Positions 7,197 through 12,781 of a DNA stretch of 12,781 nucleotides are shown here, in pieces (the stretch's first letter is position 1; every line of letters begins with the position of its first letter). Source of the DNA: UBA10649 sp964597445 (lineage in GTDB: Bacteria > Actinomycetota > Actinomycetes > S36-B12); assembly GCA_964597445.1 (NCBI GenBank), contig CAZQXO010000053.1:1-12781 (forward strand), written 5' to 3'. A model generated the notes under the pieces. That model did not search any database, was not told the origin of the DNA, and was given only the letters and a program-made list of their open reading frames with translations. Both the position numbers and the translations under genes were made by a program.

Positions 7197-8017
7197 GGCG
7201 TGCTCTCTCCTGCTGATCGACGGGGTGTGCGGGGGTCGCGGTAGCCCAGGCGCCGGCTCACCGCCATGGCCGCTTCCACGGCTGGGCGCGCGAAGCGGCG
7301 CAATGAGTCGCTGCCCAGCCGCTGGACGGGGCCGACGATGGACAGGGCCGCGATGACGTCGCCTCGCTCATTGCGCACCGGGGCGGCGATCGAAGCCGCG
7401 CCGAGCTCGGACTCGTTGACGTTCTCAGCCCATCCCTGCCGGCGGATCTCCACGAGGGCGCTGCGCAGCGCACGCGGGTCGGTGATGGTGTACGGCGTCT
7501 TGCGGTCCAGTCGCCATCCGCGCAGGAGGACATCGAGCTCATCGTCGGGCAGGTAGGCCAGCAGGAGCTTGCCGGTGCTCGTGCAGTGGGCGTCGTTGCG
7601 GTGTCCGACCCGGCCGAACAGGCGAAGGGTCTGCGGGCTCTCGCGTCGCTCGACGTAGACGACCTCGCGTCCGTCGAGCACGGCGACCTGCACCGTCTCG
7701 CGCGTTGCGTTGCGGAGCTGGTCGATCACGGGGGAGCAGGCTTCGTGGAGGTCGTTGTGGAGCGCGACCGAGGCGCCCAGCTCGTACATCGCGAGGCCGA
7801 GCCGGTAGGCGCCGGTCTCGGGATCCTGCTCGAGGAGCCGCTCCTCAGCCAGGGTGCTCAGCAGGCGGTGGGCGGTGCTCTTGCCGATGCCCAGTCGTCG
7901 CGAGAGCTCGGTCACTCCGATGTCGCGATCGCCCCGCCCGAACTCCTTGAGCAGGCGGGCGGCGTTGCGCACGCTCGACAGGGTCGAGTGCTGGCGCCGC
8001 GCGGGTGTCTCGGTCAC
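7193..8017 (-). CDS. IclR-family transcriptional regulator
   Basis: This 274-residue protein has the two IclR domains. An N-terminal winged helix-turn-helix covers residues 15-75, with the recognition helix around GIGKSTAHRLLSTL (43-56) and a wing at TGAYRLG. A C-terminal effector-binding domain follows, with AHCTSTGKLLLAYL (143-156), TITDPRAL and the closing AALSIVGP (223-230). IclR proteins often control aromatic degradation, as repressor or activator, with a pathway intermediate as ligand. The start is GTG 8017, overlapping the preceding gene's stop; a GAGGGGGA sequence stands just upstream. Because it is inside the operon, it probably regulates its own synthesis through the palindromic sites at 8679-8734. 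The effector cannot be read from the sequence; catechol, a ring-cleavage product or an aryl phosphate are possibilities. Confidence 0.93.
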   Translation of the reverse strand: MTETPARRQHSTLSSVRNAARLLKEFGRGDRDIGVTELSRRLGIGKSTAHRLLSTLAEERLLEQDPETGAYRLGLAMYELGASVALHNDLHEACSPVIDQLRNATRETVQVAVLDGREVVYVERRESPQTLRLFGRVGHRNDAHCTSTGKLLLAYLPDDELDVLLRGWRLDRKTPYTITDPRALRSALVEIRRQGWAENVNESELGAASIAAPVRNERGDVIAALSIVGPVQRLGSDSLRRFARPAVEAAMAVSRRLGYRDPRTPRRSAGESTP

Positions 8018-8658
8018 GGGGTCCCCCTCAGGTGCTGCAGGAGCGTGCGACGCAGGTCCTGGGCGTCGGTGGGGGGGTCCATGCTCACGCCCGCGAGTCC
8101 TGGAGCGATCGCCTGGGCGAGCGCCACCTGCGCGCGGGCCAGGCCCGCTACGCTCGCACCCTGCATCTCATCGACGAGTGCCTCGCGGCCAGGGGCGTGC
8201 GCACGCAGCGCATCGAAGTCGCGTGCAGCAGCCGCGTGGGCATGTGCGAGGCCTGTGCCCGCATGGAGCGCATGGTGCGACGTCAGGCTGCCGCCCGGAG
8301 GGACAGCGAGGTGATACACGACCGTGCGTATGCCAAGGGCGCGACGTACCTCTTCGTAGTCGGGGCCACTCGACTCGTCGATGAGACCCAGAGCCGGAGT
8401 GACGACCGGGTCGAAGAACCGCAGCGACCACGACAGGTCATCGAGGGCATCGTCGACTTCCACCTCGGGGCCGCGCGGAGTGGGAAGCGCTTCGATCGTG
8501 CCGATCACGTGCAGGTTGCGCACGCCGACTGCCGCGACCGTGATGCGCGGGGAGTCGATGAGAGGCAACCGTGCCCGCTCGGCGGGCGGGAGCGTGGCCA
8601 CGGCGTCGAGGTAGGCCTGGTGCAGGGAGCGCACATAGTCGGCCATGGCCTGGCGCAT
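8014..8658 (-). CDS. Uncharacterised protein, first gene of the catabolic operon
   Basis: I do not recognise this family. The chosen ATG at 8658 gives 214 residues, soluble and rich in alanine, leucine and histidine, with no signal peptide or membrane segment. An N-terminal helical stretch (MRQAMADYVRSLHQAYLDAV) leads into a beta-like core (ITVAAVGVRNLHVIGTIEAL), then LRFFDPVVTPALGLIDESSG, TVVYHLAVPPGGSLTSHHAL and a histidine-rich AHAHAAAARDFDAL segment. The frame is open up to ATG 8745, but those extra 29 residues would be encoded by the palindromic operator region, and GGAGGG sits ten bases before 8658, so the shorter form is preferred. The stop overlaps the GTG of the IclR gene, implying coupled translation. 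Heading the operon and sharing the control region with the dioxygenases suggest a pathway role such as substrate sensing, storage or an accessory enzyme; the sequence does not show which. Confidence 0.72.
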   Translation of the reverse strand: MRQAMADYVRSLHQAYLDAVATLPPAERARLPLIDSPRITVAAVGVRNLHVIGTIEALPTPRGPEVEVDDALDDLSWSLRFFDPVVTPALGLIDESSGPDYEEVRRALGIRTVVYHLAVPPGGSLTSHHALHAGTGLAHAHAAAARDFDALRAHAPGREALVDEMQGASVAGLARAQVALAQAIAPGLAGVSMDPPTDAQDLRRTLLQHLRGTP

Positions 8659-8698
8659 CGCCTCGGGTCCCTCCACGCGCGGGAACGTACCAGATACG

Positions 8699-8712
8699 TC
8701 CCGCATGCGGGA
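8699..8712. promoter_or_regulatory. Perfect 14-bp palindrome, likely IclR operator
   Basis: TCCCGCATGCGGGA is its own reverse complement. The half CATGCGGGA recurs at 8725-8733, exactly 21 bases away (two helical turns), so two protein dimers could bind the same DNA face. Paired, inverted sites of this kind between a regulator operon and its divergent targets are typical of IclR-family operators. The protein-site link is inferred. Confidence 0.6.
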
Positions 8713-8776
8713 ACACCGTCCTTCCATGCGGGACAAGGGGGCCATAGGTTTCCCTCACCCGAGAGGCCCACGGGCC

Positions 8777-8784
8777 GGGAGGAG
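8777..8784 (+). promoter_or_regulatory. Ribosome binding site of the first catechol 2,3-dioxygenase
   Basis: GGGAGGAG stands five bases before ATG 8790. It is the strongest Shine-Dalgarno sequence in the plus-strand catabolic unit and fixes the start. Confidence 0.7.
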
Positions 8785-8789
8785 CGACG

Positions 8790-9698
8790 ATGGGAATCCT
8801 GCGCCTGTCGCATGTCGACATCACCGTGACCGACCTCGATCTCGCCGCGGCGTACTACACCGAGGTCATGGGCATGCTCGAGGTCGAGCGCGACGACACC
8901 TCCGTCTACCTCAAGTGCTGGGACGAGGTCGACCACCACTCGCTGCGCATCTCCTACGCGCCACGGGTCGGCTTCGACCTGATGTCCTTCAAGGTGCTGC
9001 GCGAGGACGACCTGTCCGATCTGGAGAATGCCGTGGGCAAGTACGGCTTCCCCGTCGAGCGCGTGAGCAAGGGGGCCTCGGTCGGCCAGGGTGAGTCCAT
9101 CCGCTTCGAGACGCCGTCAGGACAGGTCATGGAGCTCGTGCACGATGTCGACAAGGTCGGTCGTGCGACGGGATCGCTCAACCCGGCACCGTTCTTCGAC
9201 GGCGGCCGTGGCATCGCGCCCCCGCGGATGGATCATCTCCTCGTAACGGCGGAGGAGGTCGGGGAGTCGACGAAGTTCTTCACGGACGTCCTCGGCTTCC
9301 GCGTGACCGAGCAGCTCCTCGATGGCGACGGTCACCAGGCCGCGACCTGGATGGAGCGCTCCCACTCGCCGCACGACCTGGCGATCGTGTCGGGCCCTAA
9401 CGGCGGCCTGCACCATTTCGCCTACTGGCTCGACGACTGGGATCACGTCCGCCGCAGCGCCGACATCCTCGCCTACAACGGCATCCAGATCGACGTCGGA
9501 CCGACGCGACACGGCATCACGCGCGGCAACACGATCTACTTCTTCGACCCGCTCGGCACGCGCAACGAGGTCTTCACGGGCGGCTACCGGCCGGACCCGG
9601 ACTTCCCGACGATCACCTGGACCGAGGACAACATCGGTCGGGCCGTCTTCTACTACGAGGGCGAGCTCAACGACCGCTTCATGAAGGTGCACACCTGA
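8790..9698 (+). CDS. xylE: Catechol 2,3-dioxygenase, copy 1 (extradiol, VOC superfamily)
   Basis: This enzyme opens a catechol ring next to the hydroxyls, using Fe(II) and O2, to give a 2-hydroxymuconic semialdehyde. The 302-residue protein has two vicinal-oxygen-chelate domains (about 1-135 and 145-302) as in XylE. The iron ligands are H149 (RMDH), H209 (GLHHF) and E260 (RNEVF). The second-shell residues H195 (PHDLA), H241 (TRHG) and Y250 (IYFFDP) match XylE H199, H246 and Y255. All catalytic positions are intact. It is the first plus-strand catabolic gene, divergent from the lower-pathway operon. Its stop overlaps the next start in TGATG. The acidic stretch LREDDLSDLE (70-79) differs from copy 2, a region where ring-substituent preference could vary. 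Homoprotocatechuate-type enzymes are a less likely alternative. Confidence 0.93.
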   Translation: MGILRLSHVDITVTDLDLAAAYYTEVMGMLEVERDDTSVYLKCWDEVDHHSLRISYAPRVGFDLMSFKVLREDDLSDLENAVGKYGFPVERVSKGASVGQGESIRFETPSGQVMELVHDVDKVGRATGSLNPAPFFDGGRGIAPPRMDHLLVTAEEVGESTKFFTDVLGFRVTEQLLDGDGHQAATWMERSHSPHDLAIVSGPNGGLHHFAYWLDDWDHVRRSADILAYNGIQIDVGPTRHGITRGNTIYFFDPLGTRNEVFTGGYRPDPDFPTITWTEDNIGRAVFYYEGELNDRFMKVHT

Positions 9699-10609
9699 TG
9701 TCCATCCTGCGTCTGTCTCACGTCGAGATCAAGGTCCCTGACCTTGAGCTCGCCACCGCCTACTACACGGAGGTCCTCGGCCTGGTCGAGACCGCGCGCG
9801 AACCGGAGCGGGTCTACCTCAAGTGCTGGGACGAGCATCAGCATCACTCCGTCGTGCTCACGTACGCACCGGCGTACGGCCTGTCGCACATGGGATGGAA
9901 GGTCGAGAGCCTGGAGGACCTCGACTTCTACGCCGCCCGCCTCGAGGCGGCCGGCATTCCCGTCAAGCGCATGCAGGGACTCGAGGTCGGCATGGGCGGG
10001 GGCAGCGTGATCCGCTTCGAGACCCCCTCCGGGCACCAGATGGAGTTGATCCACGGCATGGAGCAGGTGGGCAATCTCCTGCCGCTCACGAATCCGCCCC
10101 CGCGGCCGCTGGGCCTCGTGGGCATCGCACCGCCACGCATCGACCACATCTTCATCACGGTGGAGGACGTCAACGGCATGACGACCTTCTTGCAGGAGGT
10201 GCTGGACTTCCACCTCACCGAGCAGGTCGTGGGCGACGATGGCTTCCAGATCGCCACCTGGCTGGAGGTGTCGCACTCATCCCATGACATCGCGCTTGTC
10301 ACGGGCCCCGATGGCGGCCTGCACCACTTCGCCTTCTGGGTCGACGACTGGAACGACATCCGCACCGCCTCGGACGTGCTCGCCTACCACGGAGTCCGGA
10401 TCGAGACGAACCCCACGCGACATGGTGCGACCCGCGGGCACTGCATCTACTTCTTCGACCCGGCCGGCAATCGCAACGAGGTGTTCACCGGCGGCTACTG
10501 GGCCGATCCCGACGAGCCCCCGATCACCTGGACCGAGGGCGAGATGGGGCGCGCGCTGTTCTACTACGACGGCGTCGTCAACCAGCGCTTCCTCACGGTG
10601 CACAGCTAG
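9698..10609 (+). CDS. xylE: Catechol 2,3-dioxygenase, copy 2 (extradiol, VOC superfamily)
   Basis: This is a tandem paralogue of the preceding gene, 303 residues with the same two-domain layout. The iron ligands are H150 (RIDH), H210 (GLHHF) and E261 (RNEVF); H196, H242 and Y251 occupy the second-shell positions. Nothing essential is missing, so both copies should be active. They share long identical patches (YYTEV, YLKCWDE, RFETPSG, YFFDP, NEVFTGGY), yet differ clearly in the N-terminal half and in the linker, where copy 2 has a proline-rich LTNPPPRPLGL (130-140). The duplication is therefore not recent. The ATG at 9698 shares one base with the previous stop, and GAAGGTG lies about ten bases upstream. 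A split in substrate range (for example catechol against methylcatechol) or a mixed oligomer is possible. Confidence 0.93.
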   Translation: MSILRLSHVEIKVPDLELATAYYTEVLGLVETAREPERVYLKCWDEHQHHSVVLTYAPAYGLSHMGWKVESLEDLDFYAARLEAAGIPVKRMQGLEVGMGGGSVIRFETPSGHQMELIHGMEQVGNLLPLTNPPPRPLGLVGIAPPRIDHIFITVEDVNGMTTFLQEVLDFHLTEQVVGDDGFQIATWLEVSHSSHDIALVTGPDGGLHHFAFWVDDWNDIRTASDVLAYHGVRIETNPTRHGATRGHCIYFFDPAGNRNEVFTGGYWADPDEPPITWTEGEMGRALFYYDGVVNQRFLTVHS

Positions 10610-10617
10610 GAGCCCCG

Positions 10618-11721
10618 ATGACCATGACCGAGCCCGACGCAGTGGCCCTGCCCCGCACGGAGCGTCCCGACGCGCCGGCGTACCTCCAGCGCTACCTCGA
10701 TCGCGAGGCGCGCGGCGGCCGACCCGGGGTCGCGGCTCCAGCGAAGCCGGAAGACGAGACGCCGCTCTACCTCCGGCGCTTCCGCGACCGTCGCAGCGGC
10801 CAGACCTCGCTGGACGCTCCGGTCCCGCTCTGGGAGGGCGCCGAGCTCGGCGCCACGCGCGCCTGGGCGGAGGTGACCCGCACCAAGGAGATCGTGCCCG
10901 AGCGCAAGGACCAGACCAAGGGCGCGGTGACCGACGTCTACTTCGTGCGCCACGGCGAGACCCAGGGCTACTCCACCGAGTCGGGGCTGACGCCCCTCGG
11001 CTCGTGGCAGGCGCACCGGCGCGGCAAGGAACTCGCCCGCCGCGTGATGACGGGGCATCACGTGACGATGGCCTGCGCGGACACCAATCGCGCGCGGCAG
11101 ACCGCCGAGGGCATCCGCAAGGGAATGCTCGACGAGCTCGTGCTCTTCGGCCGCGAAGCGACCGTCGGCGAGGTCACGGCATACGAGGAGTTCCGCAACT
11201 TCCAGGTGATGACGCCCGACGGCTTCCGTGACGTCACGCAGGCCTTCCGGCTGTATCACTCCGAGATGGAGAAGTACGAGCGGATCGGGCTGGGAGGACG
11301 GCCGACCTGGCTCGTCGAGGTCGACCGCTTCTGGGGCATCCAGCAGGCCGGTGGCGACCCCATCACCCACTGGCTCACGATGCCGATGCTCACCTTCGAG
11401 CCGCCGGTGGCTGCGGTGCGCCGCTTCTGGGCTGGGCTGATGCGCATCCACGACGAGAACCCGGGGGAGTCGGTCATCGTCGCCACGCACTCGGGGCCGA
11501 TTCGCGCCTTCGCCACCTGGGCCCTGGGCTACGACCCCGGAGAGCCCTTCAACACCGAGTTTGTGCGCGTGCGACTGCTCGAAGGCGGCCAGACCGCCCT
11601 CGTGCTGTATCGCAATCGCGTCCAGGAGGTCTCGGTGCCGGACTTCGACGGCCTGCCGGACTGGTGGGCGCGCCTCGAGGGTCGCGCATTGCCCAAGAGC
11701 CGACGGGGGGAGTCGTCATGA
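10618..11721 (+). CDS. Histidine phosphatase family protein with N-terminal extension
   Basis: This 367-residue protein belongs to the phosphoglycerate-mutase-like histidine phosphatases. The phosphate-accepting H112 lies in VRHGET (110-115); the second histidine, H291, lies in ATHSGPIR, and TNRARQT (156-162) supplies an arginine. The catalytic core therefore starts only near residue 105. The preceding 100 residues are polar and carry two copies of PxYLxR[YF]xDR (20-29 and 49-58), probably a binding segment. ATG 10618 has AGGAG five bases upstream; ATG 10624 is an alternative. It follows the dioxygenase by eight bases and overlaps the PEP-synthase-like gene (ATGA). That pairing suggests it removes phosphate from an aryl phosphate, or acts on the phosphohistidine of the dikinase. 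The substrate is not readable from the sequence. Confidence 0.88.
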   Translation: MTMTEPDAVALPRTERPDAPAYLQRYLDREARGGRPGVAAPAKPEDETPLYLRRFRDRRSGQTSLDAPVPLWEGAELGATRAWAEVTRTKEIVPERKDQTKGAVTDVYFVRHGETQGYSTESGLTPLGSWQAHRRGKELARRVMTGHHVTMACADTNRARQTAEGIRKGMLDELVLFGREATVGEVTAYEEFRNFQVMTPDGFRDVTQAFRLYHSEMEKYERIGLGGRPTWLVEVDRFWGIQQAGGDPITHWLTMPMLTFEPPVAAVRRFWAGLMRIHDENPGESVIVATHSGPIRAFATWALGYDPGEPFNTEFVRVRLLEGGQTALVLYRNRVQEVSVPDFDGLPDWWARLEGRALPKSRRGESS

Positions 11722-12781
11722 CGAGCGTCACGATGTGGTTCGAGGGCTACTGGCCCGGGCTGAAGGGCGAGGTCGGTGGCAAGGCGGCCAGTCTCGGAGA
11801 GATGACGGGAGCGGGCCTGCCCGTCCCCCCGGGCTTCGCGGTCACGACCGCGGGGTACCGCGCAGCGCACGACGCTGCGGATCTCGATGCCACCCTGGCC
11901 CGGCTTCTGCACGGGCTCGACACCTCCGACACGGCCCAGGTGAGCACGGTCTGCGGCGAGATCCGCGACGTGATCCGCACGATGCCGCTGCCCGCCGATG
12001 TCGAGCGGCAGATCCGTCATGACTACGCCGAGCTGTGCCGCAAGTGCGACGTCGATGACCTGCCGGTCGCGGTGCGCTCGTCGGCGACGTCCGAGGACTC
12101 CCCGGACGCCTCGTTCGCCGGCGAGCACGACACCTATCTGTGGATCCGTGGCGGGGATGCGGTCGTCGATGCCGTTCGGCGGTGCTGGGCGAGCCTGTTC
12201 ACGGACCGCGCGACCTGCTACCGGGTGGAGATGGGCTACGAGCACCGATCCGTCGAGATGGCCGTGGTCATCCAGAAGATGGTCCGCCCCATCGCCGCGG
12301 GCGTGGCCTTCACGCTCAATCCGGCCAACGGTGACCGGTCGCAGGTGGCCATCGACGCCGCCTGGGGCTTCGGCGAGGCGGTGGTCTCGGGCGAGGTCAC
12401 GCCGGACAACTTCCTGGTGGACAAGGTGCTCCTCGAGGTGAGCAAGCGAGAGATCAGCCACAAGGCCCACGAGTACCGCCTCACCGACCACGACTCGGTG
12501 GAGAAGGCGGAGGTCGAGCCAGAGCGCGCGGAGACTCCGTGCCTCACCGATCCCCAACTCAAGGCGATCGCGGCGCTGGCCAAGACCGCCGAGAAGCACT
12601 ACGGCTGCCCCCAGGACATCGAGTGGGCCGTCGACTCGGACCTGCCCGATGGCGACAACGTCATCCTCCTGCAGGCACGTCCCGAGACGGTGTGGAGCAA
12701 GAAGCCGCGCCAGTCCGTGGCCGGTTCCGCGGACAAGAACCCCATGGCGAGCATCGTCTCGACCTTGATGAATCCGCTGTA
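11718..12781 (+). CDS. PEP-synthase-like ATP-binding protein (phenylphosphate synthase beta-type subunit), truncated by window edge
   Basis: The frame is open from ATG 11718 to the edge, 354 residues. It is the ATP-grasp (PPDK N-terminal) domain of PEP synthase-type enzymes: GGKAASLGEM (20-29), VRSSATSEDSPDASFAGEHD (119-138), IQKMV, GVAFTLNP (195-202), AAWGFGEAVVSGEVTPDNF (214-232), DIEWAVD (300-306) and LLQARPETVW (317-326). In PEP synthase this domain hands phosphate from ATP to a swivelling histidine domain. Here the sequence ends in a short basic linker and NPMASIVSTLMNPL, with no start of a swivel domain. It may therefore be a stand-alone subunit, as in Thauera phenylphosphate synthase and the CreHI pair. 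The start overlaps the phosphatase stop (ATGA). Alternatives are true PEP synthase or a rifampicin phosphotransferase relative, both less consistent with the aromatic-pathway neighbours. Confidence 0.85.
   Translation, partial: MTSVTMWFEGYWPGLKGEVGGKAASLGEMTGAGLPVPPGFAVTTAGYRAAHDAADLDATLARLLHGLDTSDTAQVSTVCGEIRDVIRTMPLPADVERQIRHDYAELCRKCDVDDLPVAVRSSATSEDSPDASFAGEHDTYLWIRGGDAVVDAVRRCWASLFTDRATCYRVEMGYEHRSVEMAVVIQKMVRPIAAGVAFTLNPANGDRSQVAIDAAWGFGEAVVSGEVTPDNFLVDKVLLEVSKREISHKAHEYRLTDHDSVEKAEVEPERAETPCLTDPQLKAIAALAKTAEKHYGCPQDIEWAVDSDLPDGDNVILLQARPETVWSKKPRQSVAGSADKNPMASIVSTLMNPL

Larger units (their letters stand above)
8659..8789. promoter_or_regulatory. Divergent control region between the two catabolic units
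   Basis: This 131-base stretch separates the minus-strand operon from the plus-strand dioxygenase genes and must hold both promoters. It contains an imperfect inverted repeat (arms 8679-8689 and 8695-8704, spacer CCAGA), the perfect palindrome at 8699-8712, and a further half-site at 8725-8733. GCGGGA(A)C occurs three times in direct orientation, at 8679, 8707 and 8728. CATAGGTTT around 8743-8751 is a possible plus-strand -10 region, but no convincing -35 accompanies it. GGCCCACGGGCC (8765-8776) could form a small hairpin just before the dioxygenase ribosome site. Control by the adjacent IclR protein is inferred. Confidence 0.6.

Noticed and set aside
8659..8745. 29-codon N-terminal extension of the uncharacterised first operon gene
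   Set aside because: It would translate the palindromic operator region; ATG 8658 has a better-placed ribosome site. Not fully excluded.
10239..11231. 330-codon plus-strand frame across dioxygenase copy 2 and the phosphatase
   Set aside because: Out-of-frame shadow, rich in Arg, Ser and Pro; both genuine genes beneath it have full motif sets.
11718..12781. Rifampicin phosphotransferase or housekeeping PEP synthase
   Set aside because: The same ATP-binding domain occurs in both, but the coupling to a phosphatase and ring-cleavage dioxygenases and the apparent end after the first domain fit an aryl-phosphate synthase subunit better. The missing downstream sequence keeps this open.
1..12781. 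Insertion sequences, integrase, tRNA, rRNA, CRISPR array or attachment sites
   Set aside because: None seen: no transposase or integrase motifs, no regular repeat-spacer pattern, and no intergenic space large enough.

Overview
The window is GC-rich, gene-dense DNA with ATGA/GTGA start-stop overlaps and several GTG starts. The actinobacterial flavour of the ParE fragment, the Rv1284-like beta-carbonic anhydrase and the IclR regulator suggests a high-GC actinomycete. I cannot name a genus. No rRNA, tRNA, CRISPR, insertion sequence or phage feature was seen. No intergenic stretch exceeds about 135 bases.

Layout. (1) Bases 1-2535, plus strand: the C-terminal part of parE (topoisomerase IV subunit B), then an SbtA-type sodium/bicarbonate symporter and an SbtB-like PII protein. 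(2) Bases 2540-8658, minus strand: one tightly packed unit. In transcription order it encodes an unrecognised 214-residue protein, an IclR regulator, 2-hydroxypentadienoate hydratase, acylating acetaldehyde dehydrogenase, 4-hydroxy-2-oxovalerate aldolase, 4-oxalocrotonate decarboxylase, 4-oxalocrotonate tautomerase, a Rieske ferredoxin and a beta-carbonic anhydrase. Nearly every junction overlaps. (3) Bases 8659-8789: the divergent control region, with a perfect 14-bp palindrome and further copies of its half-site. (4) Bases 8790-12781, plus strand: two tandem catechol 2,3-dioxygenases, a histidine phosphatase with an unusual N-terminal extension, and the PEP-synthase-like ATP-binding subunit of a dikinase-type enzyme, which runs off the right edge.

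How it fits together. Catechol or a substituted catechol is opened by the extradiol dioxygenases. The product passes down the 4-oxalocrotonate branch (tautomerase, decarboxylase) to 2-hydroxypentadienoate. Hydratase, aldolase and dehydrogenase then give pyruvate and acetyl-CoA. The semialdehyde dehydrogenase that links ring cleavage to 4-oxalocrotonate is not in this window, nor is any ring hydroxylase. The phosphatase and PEP-synthase-like protein, coupled to the dioxygenases, suggest the aromatic ring is first phosphorylated. This would be analogous to phenylphosphate synthase of anaerobic phenol degraders and to the Cre (p-cresol) system of Corynebacterium glutamicum. It is inference, and it is the most interesting idea here. 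A second is that the carbonic anhydrase in the degradation operon, together with the convergent sbtAB pair, manages CO2/bicarbonate released or needed by the pathway.
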